A stretch of DNA of 64,000 bases from positions 124,001 to 188,000 of the forward strand of contig JAHFSA010000003.1 of assembly GCA_023265995.1 (NCBI GenBank), in the 5' to 3' direction. Below, piece by piece: positions 39,283-47,689 of the stretch. Each line of letters starts with the position of its first letter. The first letter of the stretch is position 1. This DNA is from Perlucidibaca sp. GTDB lineage: Bacteria; Pseudomonadota; Gammaproteobacteria; Pseudomonadales; Moraxellaceae. The position numbers and the translations under genes are program-made. The notes below the pieces were generated by a model that was given only the letters and a program-made list of their open reading frames with translations, did no database searches and was not told where the DNA came from.

Positions 39283-39358
39283 GCGGGTGTAGCTCAGTTG
39301 GTAGAGCGCGACCTTGCCAAGGTCGAGGTCACGAGTTCGAGCCTCGTTACCCGCTCCA
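39283..39358 (+). tRNA. tRNA-Gly(GCC)
   Basis: A complete 76-base cloverleaf with encoded CCA. The acceptor GCGGGTG pairs with TACCCGC, the anticodon loop TTGCCAA gives GCC, and GTTCGAG is the T loop. U73 is the normal discriminator for glycine. A terminator follows after six bases. Confidence 0.97.
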
Positions 39359-39364
39359 GATCCG

Positions 39365-39398
39365 AAAACCCCCGGTGCCTTGCGGCCCGGGGGTTTTT
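39365..39398 (+). terminator. Terminator after tRNA-Gly
   Basis: AACCCCCGG and CCGGGGGTT arms around an 11-base loop, then a T run. Confidence 0.9.
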
Positions 39399-39485
39399 CA
39401 TTTCCGGGCCATGCTTGTTCGAGGCGTGCTTGTCCGGGGCATGCTCGCCGCGTCGGCGCGGGCAAGGCCGCAGGAGGCTCCCGAC

Positions 39486-39893
39486 ATGTGCAGCGGCGTA
39501 GAGCATGAGGGCCAGATGCATCTCTGGAAGGATGCCGAGGTGCGGCTGCCGGTGCTGATGCGTGACGGCTCGACGACCTGGGTCCGCTGGGGCGAGCGCC
39601 ATGGCGTGCCGAGCCCGTTCTTCCAGGGCCCCTGCGCCAGGCTGGAGTCCGTGCGCGAGGGCAAGTGGCGGCGTTTCCAGCCGCGCGCGGTCAGGATTCC
39701 CGTCGAGCGCTACATGGAGCGCGACCAGAAGTCCAAGCCGTACTGGGTCAGGCTGGAGGCGGGGCAGTATCTGCAAGGGCTGATCGCGACCTGGGGCGAC
39801 GAGCAGCGCGTCTACGTGGTGACGGTCGAGGCGCCGGCGGAGTATCGGCATGTCCAGGAGCGCTGGCCGCGTGTGGTCAGCGAGCCTGTCTGA
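39486..39893 (+). CDS. Miniature SRAP-like protein (SOS response-associated peptidase/HMCES-related)
   Basis: A 135-residue protein beginning Met-Cys, as SRAP proteins need Cys2 at the processed N-terminus. TWVRWGERHG aligns by eye with the family RWGLVP stretch, ARLESVREGKWRRF with NARxET, IPVERYMERDQKSKPYWV with the IPADGFYEW...QPYYI block and Glu. The usual HDRMP active-site His region is reduced to VQERWP. Length is about 60% of YedK. SRAP proteins bind abasic sites in single-stranded DNA through Cys2. The family call is a motif reading, not a search result. Confidence 0.55.
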   Translation: MCSGVEHEGQMHLWKDAEVRLPVLMRDGSTTWVRWGERHGVPSPFFQGPCARLESVREGKWRRFQPRAVRIPVERYMERDQKSKPYWVRLEAGQYLQGLIATWGDEQRVYVVTVEAPAEYRHVQERWPRVVSEPV

Positions 39894-40024
39894 GGTGCCG
39901 CGCCGGGGCCCGCAAGCATCGAGTTTTTGCCCGTGACGGCCGCGCCGGCCTTGTTTGTTGACCGGGCTGACCGCTACCATTGCCAGCTTGATTATTCTTG
40001 TTCGCAGCAGCTGTGGAGAGCCGC

Positions 40025-40900
40025 ATGATCATTGGCAGCCTGGTGGCACTCGTCACTCCCATGAACCCCGATGGCTCGGTGGACTGGGATGCTCTCAAGC
40101 GCCTGGTCGAATGGCATGTCGCTGAAGGCACCCACGGCATCGTCGCGGTCGGCACCACCGGCGAATCCGCCACGCTCGACGTCGACGAGCACCTGGATGT
40201 CGTGCGCACGGTGATCGAAGTCGCCGCCGGCCGCCTCGCCGTCATCGCCGGCACCGGTGCCAACTCCACGCGTGAAGCCATCGAGCTGACCGCCGCCGCC
40301 GCGCGCCTCGGCGCCGACGCCGCGCTGCTGGTCACCCCGTATTACAACAAGCCGACCCAGGAAGGCCTGTACCAGCATTACAAGGCCGTCGCCGAAGCTG
40401 TCGACCTGCCGCAGATCCTCTACAACGTGCCCGGCCGCACCGGCGTCGACATGCAGAACGCCACGGTCGCGCGCCTGGCCGGCACGCCGAACATCGTCGG
40501 CATCAAGGATGCCACCGGCAACCTCGAACGCGGCGCCGAACTGATCAAGCTGGTCGGCGACCGCATGGCCGTCTATTCCGGCGATGACGCCACCGCCATC
40601 GAGCTCATCCTGCTCGGCGGCAAGGGCAACATCTCGGTCACCGCCAACGTCGCGCCCGGCGTCATGGCCGAAGCCTGCGAAGCCGCCCTGGCCGGCAATG
40701 CCGAACGTGCCCGCGAGCTCACCGGCCGCGTCGCCGAGCTGCATCAGGTCCTGTTCATCGAATCCAATCCGATCCCGGTCAAGTGGGCATTGGCGGAAAT
40801 GGGCCGCATGGGTCTGGGCACTCGTCTGCCGCTGACCGTGCTGTCGCAAGAAGCTCAACCGCGCGTTCGCGCGGCCCTGCAATCCAGTGGAGTACTCTGA
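40025..40900 (+). CDS. dapA: 4-hydroxy-tetrahydrodipicolinate synthase
   Basis: Condenses pyruvate with aspartate semialdehyde in lysine and peptidoglycan synthesis. The 291 residues include [12 protein letters not shown] for pyruvate, [12 protein letters not shown] with the Tyr of the proton relay, and the Schiff-base Lys in [11 protein letters not shown]. The ATG at 40025 matches the family N-terminus [13 protein letters not shown]. bamC begins in the stop codon and purC follows, a conserved gammaproteobacterial order. Confidence 0.97.
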   Translation: MIIGSLVALVTPMNPDGSVDWDALKRLVEWHVAEGTHGIVAVGTTGESATLDVDEHLDVVRTVIEVAAGRLAVIAGTGANSTREAIELTAAAARLGADAALLVTPYYNKPTQEGLYQHYKAVAEAVDLPQILYNVPGRTGVDMQNATVARLAGTPNIVGIKDATGNLERGAELIKLVGDRMAVYSGDDATAIELILLGGKGNISVTANVAPGVMAEACEAALAGNAERARELTGRVAELHQVLFIESNPIPVKWALAEMGRMGLGTRLPLTVLSQEAQPRVRAALQSSGVL

Positions 40901-41475
40901 TGCGTCGTCTGCTTCTGGTGGCCATGGCCGCCACGCTGTTGCCGGCCTGCAGTCATTTCTTCCGTGATCGCAGCCTCGATTACGTGAATGCCGAATCCAC
41001 GCCGCCGCTGAACATCCCCGAGTCGGTCAGCACCCGCCCGATCAAGCCGCTGTACCCGATCCCGCCGGCCAACCCGGACGCCAGGCCCATCGTCAAGGCT
41101 CCGGCCGCGCCGTATCCGCCGGCCATGGAAGAGGTCAAGGTGGCCGAGCTGCCACCGCTGCCCAACCTGCCTGGCCGTTCGCCGGTCAAGCTCGGCACCG
41201 ACGGCAACGGCGTGCCGGAGCTGCGTGTCATCGGCCCGCGCGAGCGCGTCTGGGACGAGCTCGGCCGCGCCCTCAAGAATGCCGATGTCACCATCGATGA
41301 CCGCAACCAGTCCCTGGGTCTGGTCGAGATCAGCATCGCGCAGCAGAAATACCAGGTGCGCATGGTTCGCGCCACCGAGGCCTTCGTGATCAGCGTGCAG
41401 CGCAATGACGAAACCCTGGCCCCGGTCAATCTCGCGCGCAACCTGCTGGGTACCCTGCAGGCCCGCTGGCCCTGA
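40900..41475 (+). CDS. bamC: Outer-membrane assembly lipoprotein BamC
   Basis: Accessory lipoprotein of the BAM complex, 191 residues. The signal peptide ends with lipobox LLPAC (Cys17). The Pro-rich low-complexity segment up to residue 95 corresponds to the region that wraps BamD. One helix-grip domain follows (ELRVIGPRERVWDELGRALKNADVTIDDRNQSLGLVEI). It is shorter than the E. coli protein (344 residues), which has two such domains. The call relies strongly on its position between dapA and purC. Confidence 0.85.
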   Translation: MRRLLLVAMAATLLPACSHFFRDRSLDYVNAESTPPLNIPESVSTRPIKPLYPIPPANPDARPIVKAPAAPYPPAMEEVKVAELPPLPNLPGRSPVKLGTDGNGVPELRVIGPRERVWDELGRALKNADVTIDDRNQSLGLVEISIAQQKYQVRMVRATEAFVISVQRNDETLAPVNLARNLLGTLQARWP

Positions 41476-41502
41476 TAGCTAAAAGTTCTGGAGCAGATTT
41501 CC

Positions 41503-42216
41503 ATGGAAAAGCGTGACCTGCTGTACACCGGCAAGGCCAAGTCCGTCTATGCCACCGATGATGCCGACCGCGTCGTCATCCTCTATCGCAACGACACCTC
41601 CGCCTTCGACGGCAAGAAGGTCGAGCAGCTCGATCGCAAGGGCATGGTGAACAACAAGTTCAATGCCTTCATCATGGACAAGCTGGCTGCCGCCGGCATT
41701 GCCACGCATCACGAGAAGCTGCTGTCGCCGACCGAGTCGCTGGTCAAGCGTCTGGAGATGATTCCGGTCGAGTGCGTGGTGCGCAACTTCGCCGCCGGCA
41801 GCCTGGTGCGTCGCCTCGGCGTGGAGGAGGGCATTGCCCTCAATCCGCCGACCTTCGAGCTCTTCCTCAAGAACGACGCGCTCGGCGATCCCATGATCAA
41901 CGAGGCGCACGCCATCTCCTTTGGCTGGGCCACCGCCGAGCAGCTGGCCGAGATGCAGCAGCAGACGCTGAAGATCAACGAGATCCTGTCCGAGCTCTTC
42001 CTCGCCGGCGGCATGCTGCTGGTCGACTTCAAGCTCGAGTTCGGCCTGTTCAAGGGCAAGGTCACCCTGGGCGACGAATTCTCGCCGGACGGCTGCCGCC
42101 TGTGGGATCGCGAAACCCGCAAGAAGCTCGACAAGGATCGTTTCCGTCAGGGCCTTGGCGGTGTCGTCGAAGCTTACGAGGAAGTGGCCCAGCGCCTGGG
42201 CGTCAACCTCGACTGA
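41503..42216 (+). CDS. purC: Phosphoribosylaminoimidazole-succinocarboxamide synthase
   Basis: SAICAR synthetase of purine biosynthesis, 237 residues. [44 protein letters not shown] and the signature [14 protein letters not shown] are all present. The start follows GGAGCAGATTTCC. It completes dapA-bamC-purC and is followed by tRNA-Ser. Confidence 0.97.
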   Translation: MEKRDLLYTGKAKSVYATDDADRVVILYRNDTSAFDGKKVEQLDRKGMVNNKFNAFIMDKLAAAGIATHHEKLLSPTESLVKRLEMIPVECVVRNFAAGSLVRRLGVEEGIALNPPTFELFLKNDALGDPMINEAHAISFGWATAEQLAEMQQQTLKINEILSELFLAGGMLLVDFKLEFGLFKGKVTLGDEFSPDGCRLWDRETRKKLDKDRFRQGLGGVVEAYEEVAQRLGVNLD

Positions 42217-42293
42217 GGGCCCTGCGGGCCGGCCTGAAAACCGGCCCGCTGCCATGCGCCTGTCTGCTTTTTGCGCGGACGCACGCACGGTAC

Positions 42294-42321
42294 TTGAGTT
42301 TCATCGTTGCATCCGTTACAT
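42294..42321 (+). promoter_or_regulatory. Possible promoter of tRNA-Ser
   Basis: TTGAGT at 42294-42299 and TTACAT at 42316-42321 with a 16-base spacer, 12 bases before the tRNA. The -10 is weak and the distance short, so this is tentative. Confidence 0.4.
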
Positions 42322-42333
42322 TGCGCCGCCTTC

Positions 42334-42424
42334 GGAGAAGTGGCAGAGCGGTTGAATGCACCAGACTCGAAATCTGGCATACGGCTAGCCCGTATCGAGG
42401 GTTCGAATCCCTCCTTCTCCTCCA
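42334..42424 (+). tRNA. tRNA-Ser(CGA)
   Basis: A 91-base tRNA with a long variable arm (CATACGGCTAGCCCGTATCG). The acceptor GGAGAAG pairs with CTTCTCC, and the anticodon loop CTCGAAA gives CGA. The discriminator is U73, whereas bacterial serine tRNAs normally have G73. CCA is encoded. Confidence 0.95.
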
Positions 42425-42427
42425 AAC

Positions 42428-42468
42428 GCAAATAAAAAGCCCCGCCTAGTGCGGGGCTTTTTATTTGC
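42428..42468. terminator. Terminator after tRNA-Ser
   Basis: GCAAATAAAAAGCCCCGC and GCGGGGCTTTTTATTTGC are perfect 18-base arms around CTAGT. Confidence 0.93.
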
Positions 42469-42473
42469 ATTTT

Positions 42474-42609
42474 CAGGTGCAGGGCGGGTGGACGAACCCT
42501 CTGGTTCGACAACACGGCGCAGCCGTGTTGAACGCTGCCCATCGGGCAGCGGCCCCGAAGGGGTGAGGCCGCTTGCGGCCGAATAATCCCTCCTCACCAG
42601 AAGCACCTG
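42474..42609. repeat. Run of five adjacent hairpins inside an outer inverted repeat
   Basis: CAGGTGC (42474-42480) and GCACCTG (42603-42609) enclose five stem-loops in a row: CGAACC/GGTTCG (42493-42508), CAACACGGC/GCCGTGTTG (42510-42530), CGCTGCCC/GGGCAGCG (42533-42551), CCCC/GGGG (42553-42563) and GGCCGC/GCGGCC (42567-42580). Gaps between successive stems are one to three bases. It lies between the tRNA-Ser terminator and the end of the antiporter gene, and no coding fits. Confidence 0.6.
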
Positions 42610-42624
42610 CGCGCTTTCCCTCGC

Positions 42625-43713
42625 TCAGACCCCCAGTGCGGCCAGCATGAGGAAGGTGCTGAACAGCACGAAATGCGTCATGCCTTCTATGACGTTGGTC
42701 TCGCCATCATTCAGGTTGATGGACGCTGCCAGCAGGGTCAGCAGCACCATGGCCGTCTGCACCGGCGTCAATGCCATTTCTATCGGCTGGCCCTGCAGCA
42801 GGGCTATGCCTTCAATGATGGGCACAGTCAGGATGACCGTGGACAGCGACGCGCCCAGCGCGATGTTGACCACCGACTGCATGCGGTTGTTCAGCGCCGC
42901 CCGCACCGCCGTGACGATCTCGGGGCTGGCGGAGAGCAGGGCCACCAGCATGGCCGCGACCATGGCAGGCACGCCGGTGCCGGCCAGACCCGCATCGAGC
43001 ATCTTGGCCATGACCTCGGCGAGGAGGCCGATCAGCACGAGACCGGAGACCAGCAGCACGACATGTCGTGTCACCGGAATCGGCGCGCCATCGTGGCCTT
43101 CTTCATGGCTGTCGTGGGCGGGGCCGTAGGCGTAGCTGAAGAAGTAGCTGTGCCGGGTGGTCTGCATGTGCAGGAACATGGCGTAGAGCACGACCATGAT
43201 GGCCACGGTGAAAATCGAATAGAGCTGCCAGCGGCCGTGCGGAATGAACTCCGGGATGATCATGGAAACGCCGACGGCGGTGAGGATCATCACCACATAG
43301 CTGTTGCCCGAGTCGACGTTGTAGGCCTGCTCGCCATGCTTGAGGCCGCCGAGGATCGCGGCCAGGCCGAGTATGCCGTTCATGTCGAGCATGATCGCCG
43401 AGTAGATGGTGTCGCGGGCGAGGGCGGGTGAGCTGGTATGCGCCAGCATCATGACCAGGATGACGACCTCGACCAGCACGGCGCTGATGGTCAGCAACAT
43501 GGTGCCGTAGGGCTCGCCGAAGCGTATGGCGAGCAGCTCGGCATGGTGAGCCACGCGCAGCGAAGTCAGCAGGATGGCGCCGATCAGCACGCCGGCCGCG
43601 AGCAGGGAGACGGCCTGGCCGGCGGCCAGCAGGCTGTGTTCCAGAGGGTAGGCGCAGGCCGCGACCAGCGCCCCCAGCAAGAGGAATTTCTCTTCCTTCA
43701 GCACTGATCTCAT
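42625..43713 (-). CDS. CaCA-family Ca2+/H+ (cation/proton) antiporter, ChaA-like
   Basis: An inner-membrane antiporter of 362 residues with about eleven helices in two homologous halves. HHAELLAIRFGEPYGTMLLTISAVLVEV is the first alpha repeat and the family GEP(Y/L)G motif. ALLSASPEIVTAVRAALNNRMQSVVNIALGASLSTV is the second. An acidic, His-rich cytoplasmic loop (HDSHEEGHDG) separates them. ChaA homologues export calcium, sodium or potassium in exchange for protons; the ion is not determined here. Confidence 0.88.
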   Translation of the reverse strand: MRSVLKEEKFLLLGALVAACAYPLEHSLLAAGQAVSLLAAGVLIGAILLTSLRVAHHAELLAIRFGEPYGTMLLTISAVLVEVVILVMMLAHTSSPALARDTIYSAIMLDMNGILGLAAILGGLKHGEQAYNVDSGNSYVVMILTAVGVSMIIPEFIPHGRWQLYSIFTVAIMVVLYAMFLHMQTTRHSYFFSYAYGPAHDSHEEGHDGAPIPVTRHVVLLVSGLVLIGLLAEVMAKMLDAGLAGTGVPAMVAAMLVALLSASPEIVTAVRAALNNRMQSVVNIALGASLSTVILTVPIIEGIALLQGQPIEMALTPVQTAMVLLTLLAASINLNDGETNVIEGMTHFVLFSTFLMLAALGV

Positions 43714-43731
43714 GCCTGGCCCGGCCGGCCG

Positions 43732-43974
43732 TTAGTGCTTGACGGTAGCGGCATCGAGTGTGGCGCTGAGGTATTCGTAGAGGCCGGACAGATGCACCTT
43801 GCCGCCCTGCCTCAGGCTGCGCGGGCTGCCAAGGATGGCGCGACGCACGGTCAGCGGATCGATGACTCCTGGCGCCTTGTGCCACTCCCGAAGCCATTGC
43901 CGGGCAGCGAATTGCACCTCGTGCAGATCAAGCAGCGAGATGACGCCTTTCATTTCGTGATGACGAGCTTGCAT
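43732..43974 (-). CDS. Small protein of unknown function
   Basis: An 80-residue soluble protein starting MQARHHEMKGVISLLDLHEV. No signal peptide or membrane helix is visible, and the mix of helix and charged residues does not match a family I know. The ATG at 43974 is preceded by GAAGG; a frame start 12 codons upstream lacks one. It precedes the antiporter gene on the same strand by 18 bases and could share its transcript. Confidence 0.55.
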   Translation of the reverse strand: MQARHHEMKGVISLLDLHEVQFAARQWLREWHKAPGVIDPLTVRRAILGSPRSLRQGGKVHLSGLYEYLSATLDAATVKH

Positions 43975-44051
43975 GGCGATTACCTTCTGTGGCGCCAGAC
44001 TGAGGCCCAAGCATGCGCCTCATGTCCCGGTCTGTCCTTGACGTTCGTCAG

Positions 44052-45182
44052 TTACTGGTTGAACACGTCGCTGCCCAGACTCTGCAGATCCCTGGCAGCG
44101 GCAAAGCCGAGGTGGTTGAGGCCGAACAGATCCTCGACGCTGCGCAGCAGGGAGTAGTGGTTGTAGGGCGTGTCGCTGACCGTGCCGGGCTTGATGAACG
44201 GCGACAGCAGCACGGCGCCGGTGCGGCCGCCACCGGGGCCGCTGATGCCGGGCAGGGGCGAGTTCGGGCCGGCGGTCTCGTTGCAGCAGGCCGAGGAGTC
44301 GGTCTGCGGCGAGTCCGACTCGTCGAAGGTGATGACCAGCAGGCCGTCCTGGCGGAATGCCGGCGAGTTCACGATCTTCGGCACCAGCGTCTGCAGGAAC
44401 TTGTCGGCGGCCACCAGACCACCGGTATCGCCGTTGGCGCAGGCGCTGTCATGGGCATCGTTGCACAGGTTCGGGGTGATGAAGGTGAAGTTCGCTGTGC
44501 TGGCCACGCTGGCGAGGTCGGCATCGAGCTGGTTCAGATTGACCACATGGCGCGCGCAGTTGCTGGCGTCATCGATGATGCTGTGAAAATACACGAACGG
44601 GTTGTGGCGGGCGGCATAGCCGTCGGTGGCGCTGGCGCTCTGGGTCTTGTCCTGGCTGTTGAGGGCAGGGTGGGCGCAGGCCGTGGCGCCATCACGGGCA
44701 AGATCGTTGCCCATGTCTTCCATGTAGCCCTTCCAGCTCAGGTGCGCGCTTTCCAGCTGGCCGGCCAGGGTGCTGACCGAGGCGGGATAGACACAGCCGG
44801 TGCCTGTGGCCTGGCCATTGCCATCGAGTCCGGGCAGGCCCAGCCAGTCCGAGAAGATCTGGCAGTCGGCCTGGGTCTGCGGGTTGGGCGCCTGGCCGCT
44901 GATCATGGCGATGTAGTTGCCGAGGCTGTTGTGGGCTATGCCGTAGTAGTTGCGCAGCAGGGCGCCCTGCGCGGTCAGCGTGCGCGCCAGATAGGGTGCC
45001 TGGGTCGCGCTGCCGAAGGTGACGTCATAGCCCTTGTTCTCCAGCACGACCACGAAGACATGGCCGGGTTTGGCCGTCGTGTTCGTGTTGCCGGAGCCGG
45101 ATGTCGTGCCGCCGCCACCGCTGCCGCAGGCGGCCAGCAGCAGGCTGGCGATGGTCAGGAAAACGGATGTCATGAAGCGCAT
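44052..45182 (-). CDS. Phosphoesterase-family acid phosphatase, lipoprotein
   Basis: A 376-residue PF04185 phosphoesterase (phospholipase C/AcpA superfamily). The signal peptide ends in lipobox LLLAAC, followed by a flexible Gly/Ser/Thr segment. HVFVVVLENKGYD supplies metal-binding Glu and Asn, AMISGQAPNPQTQADC the nucleophile region, and ITFDESDSPQ and SPFIKPGTVSDTPYNHYSLLRSVED the second metal site. It follows the related phospholipase gene by 26 bases on the same strand, so the two form an operon for acquiring phosphate from organic sources (inference). Confidence 0.85.
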   Translation of the reverse strand: MRFMTSVFLTIASLLLAACGSGGGGTTSGSGNTNTTAKPGHVFVVVLENKGYDVTFGSATQAPYLARTLTAQGALLRNYYGIAHNSLGNYIAMISGQAPNPQTQADCQIFSDWLGLPGLDGNGQATGTGCVYPASVSTLAGQLESAHLSWKGYMEDMGNDLARDGATACAHPALNSQDKTQSASATDGYAARHNPFVYFHSIIDDASNCARHVVNLNQLDADLASVASTANFTFITPNLCNDAHDSACANGDTGGLVAADKFLQTLVPKIVNSPAFRQDGLLVITFDESDSPQTDSSACCNETAGPNSPLPGISGPGGGRTGAVLLSPFIKPGTVSDTPYNHYSLLRSVEDLFGLNHLGFAAARDLQSLGSDVFNQ

Positions 45183-45208
45183 GGTGTGCTGGTCTCTCTT
45201 GCCTGACG

Positions 45209-46597
45209 TCAAAGTATCGGAAAGCCGAGCTGCGCGGCCAGAGCGGCTACCTGCTCGATGCCCGGAATGCCGGTGCTGGTCAGCGTGCCCTGGCAGATGC
45301 TGCCGAACGGGCCGGTCGGCACATTGAAGGCGGGCGCGCTGACGTTCGGTGCGGACGTGAAGTCCAGGGCATAGGCCAGGTTGTTGGTCGCGGGGTCGCC
45401 GCCACGCACGCCGAGCGGGTCGAGGCCGAAGCGCCAGGCCAGGAACTTGTGGATGGAGCTGGGGTCGAAGGCCCAGTGGCTGACATGCTTGCGTCGGGCG
45501 CGCGGCCCGATCAGCACCAGCGGCACGCGGAAGCCGAGCAGGCCGTCGTTGCCCAGCGTCTGTTCGGCTGCCGAGACGGGACGCTTGTAAGTCGGCACAT
45601 GATCGTAGAAGCCGCCCCATTCGTCATAGGTCACGATCAGCAGCGTGCGCTCCCAGTTCGGGCTCTGCCGGACCGCGTTGTAGATCTGGTCGAGGAAGGC
45701 CTGGCCGTTGCGGATGTCCGAGTTCGGATGGTCATCGCCGGAAATGCCCTGCGGGTTCTCGCCAAGGAAGCGCGGATCGACGAAGGAGAAGGCCGGCAGA
45801 TTGCCCGCGGCGGCATCCGTCAGGAAGGAGGCATAGGGCGCGGAAATGCTCATATGCCTCTGACCGTAGAGCGCGGTGAAGGGCACGTCGCTGAAATAGT
45901 ATTTGGCGCTGACGCCCTTGGCGCCGAAGCGGTCGAAAATGGTCGGCAGCTGCGAGATGTCGTAGCTGTTGGCCAGGCGGTCGGTCTCGCCGGAGAGCAT
46001 GTAGAAGCGGTTCGGATAGGTCTCGGCCAGAATGCCGCAATGGTAGTTGTCGCCTATGGTCCAGTTCTTGGCGCAACCGGCGAAGAAGGGCAGGTCAGCC
46101 TCGCCGTAGTAGCCGACGGGGAACAGGTCGCCCTCGGTCTGGTTGGTCGCCGGTGTCTGCAACCAGCCATCCATGCGGCCGTTGTTGAACTGTGTGCGTC
46201 CGCCCTTGTAGCTGTGATCGGGGTCGGCCTTGCCGCAGGCCTGGTAGCCATAGCCCGGCGTGGTCGCCAGCGGGAAGGTGTCGCGCGTCTTGCCGAAGGC
46301 ATCGCGGTACTTCAGGCCGGCCTGAATGCCGTTGGCGCCAGGCACCCATCCCAGGTAGTGATCGAAGGAGCGGTTCTCCATGACCACCAGCACGACATGA
46401 TCGATGCCGCTGTCGCCCGGCGCCGGCAGCACGGGCGGATTGGCGCCGCCCTGAGCATTGGTGGCGGGTCTGTCGGCAGCGTTGTCCGCGTCCGACGACG
46501 CGCCGCAGGCACCCAGGCTGGCAGTGGCGGCCACGGCCAGGCCGGTCTGCAGCAGGCGCCGGCGGGTCAGGGGAAGACGGGTGATGTCATGGGTCAT
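45209..46597 (-). CDS. Tat-exported phospholipase C-type phosphoesterase
   Basis: A 462-residue PF04185 enzyme. LTRRRLLQTGLAVAA is a twin-arginine signal followed by ACG, so it may also be lipidated. VVLVVMENRSFDHYLGWVPG is the family N-terminal active-site motif. YCGILAETYPNRFY-like HCGILAETYPNRFYMLSG, FVDPRFLG and VTYDEWGGFYDHVP carry metal ligands and the conserved Glu/Asp/His. The C-terminal extension of Pseudomonas PlcH/PlcN is absent. A PHO-box-like direct repeat lies about 90 bases upstream. Confidence 0.87.
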   Translation of the reverse strand: MTHDITRLPLTRRRLLQTGLAVAATASLGACGASSDADNAADRPATNAQGGANPPVLPAPGDSGIDHVVLVVMENRSFDHYLGWVPGANGIQAGLKYRDAFGKTRDTFPLATTPGYGYQACGKADPDHSYKGGRTQFNNGRMDGWLQTPATNQTEGDLFPVGYYGEADLPFFAGCAKNWTIGDNYHCGILAETYPNRFYMLSGETDRLANSYDISQLPTIFDRFGAKGVSAKYYFSDVPFTALYGQRHMSISAPYASFLTDAAAGNLPAFSFVDPRFLGENPQGISGDDHPNSDIRNGQAFLDQIYNAVRQSPNWERTLLIVTYDEWGGFYDHVPTYKRPVSAAEQTLGNDGLLGFRVPLVLIGPRARRKHVSHWAFDPSSIHKFLAWRFGLDPLGVRGGDPATNNLAYALDFTSAPNVSAPAFNVPTGPFGSICQGTLTSTGIPGIEQVAALAAQLGFPIL

Positions 46598-46670
46598 GGC
46601 GGGCTTCAATGGCGGGTGACTGGGGCTGACGGTGAGGGCAAAACTGTCCTGCACGATCGTTCAGCTTCGT

Positions 46671-46704
46671 ATTGTCGTTGTCAATAGTGACTGATTGGTG
46701 ACCG
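46671..46704 (-). promoter_or_regulatory. Candidate PHO box and -10 upstream of the phospholipase operon
   Basis: On the minus strand CGGTCAC, CAAT, CAGTCAC (46704-46687) are two 7-base direct repeats with a 4-base spacer, the spacing of a PhoB site (CTGTCAT repeats). Ten bases later GACAAT (46676-46671) can act as -10, as in PhoB-activated promoters. PhoB control would suit the phosphatase and phospholipase genes. Confidence 0.5.
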
Positions 46705-46847
46705 ATTTGTTGCAGTCCTGGCCCCGGCTTCATGCATGTCGGGCATGCATCCGTCGGCTGGCCTGACCGTCAAGGCGCAGGCCGATGCGGCCACCGGGAG
46801 ACAGGCGTATGGTGTGCAGAGGAGCTGTCTGCCGGGCGAGGGCTGTC

Positions 46848-47669
46848 ATGAAAAGCATCATGAAAATCCGCATGAACATCATCAAAAGCGTCACCAACCA
46901 TATCGGCATGCTGGTGTTGCTGGCCGGCGCTGGTGCAGCCACGGCCGGCAGTCTGAGCGGCACGGCCAGCTATCGCGAACGCGTCATGCTGCCGGACAAT
47001 GCCGTGTTCGAGGCCGAACTGCAGGATGTCTCGCTCGCCGATGCGCCGGCTCTGCCGCTGGCGCGGGCACGCATCGTCCCGGCCGGCGCACCGCCGTTCC
47101 GCTTTACCCTCAAGTACGACGATGCCGATATCCGTGCCCGGCACAGCTATAACGTGCGCGCCGTGGTTCGCGTCGGCGAGCGCCTGCTGTTCGTCAGCGA
47201 CCGCATGCATCCGGTGCTCGACGGCGGCACGGATGCGCTGAACATTCCCCTCATTCGCGTCGATGTCCATCGCCTGGCCGAGCCGGAGGCCATGGTTGAA
47301 GCCGACGCGCCGCTGCGCAATACCTACTGGAAACTGGCCGGCTTGAAGGGCAGGCCGGTGGGCGAGCAGAGGGGTGGATTGTCGGGCAAGGGCGGTCGTG
47401 AGGCGCATCTGGTCTTCGCCGCCGATGCCGACCGTGTTTCGGGCAGCGGCGGCTGCAACCGCTTGACCGGTGTTTTCCGTGTCGATGGCGACAAGCTGCG
47501 TTTCGGTCAGATCGCCGGCACCCTCATGGCCTGCATGGACGGCATGGTGCAGGAGCAGGCCCTGCTCGGCGTCCTGCCCACAGTGGCCAGCTACCGACTG
47601 CGTGGCCCCCGGCTCGAGCTGCTCAATGACAGTGGCGTGGTCGCGGCCAGTTTCGTGGCGGTGCGCTGA
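46848..47669 (+). CDS. YbaY-META fusion, secreted
   Basis: A 273-residue exported protein with two domains. After the signal region, SLSGTASYRERVMLPDNAVFEAELQDVSLADAP starts a YbaY (PF09619) domain, continuing to about residue 145. NTYWKLAGLKGRPV and SGSGGCNRLTGVF...FGQIAGTLMACMDGMVQEQALLGVL are a complete META (HslJ) domain. Such fusions occur in proteobacterial envelope proteins of uncertain role in stress resistance. The ATG at 46848 follows GAGGG; the signal sequence has an unusually long, Met/Ile-rich N-region. Confidence 0.85.
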   Translation: MKSIMKIRMNIIKSVTNHIGMLVLLAGAGAATAGSLSGTASYRERVMLPDNAVFEAELQDVSLADAPALPLARARIVPAGAPPFRFTLKYDDADIRARHSYNVRAVVRVGERLLFVSDRMHPVLDGGTDALNIPLIRVDVHRLAEPEAMVEADAPLRNTYWKLAGLKGRPVGEQRGGLSGKGGREAHLVFAADADRVSGSGGCNRLTGVFRVDGDKLRFGQIAGTLMACMDGMVQEQALLGVLPTVASYRLRGPRLELLNDSGVVAASFVAVR

Positions 47670-47689
47670 GGCGGCCAGCAGGACTGCTT

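Noticed and set aside
42174-42542. Minus-strand frame containing EGGIRTLDTG/GFEPSIRAS-like words
   Set aside because: This is the familiar false protein produced by reading tRNA-Ser backwards; the tRNA is the real feature.
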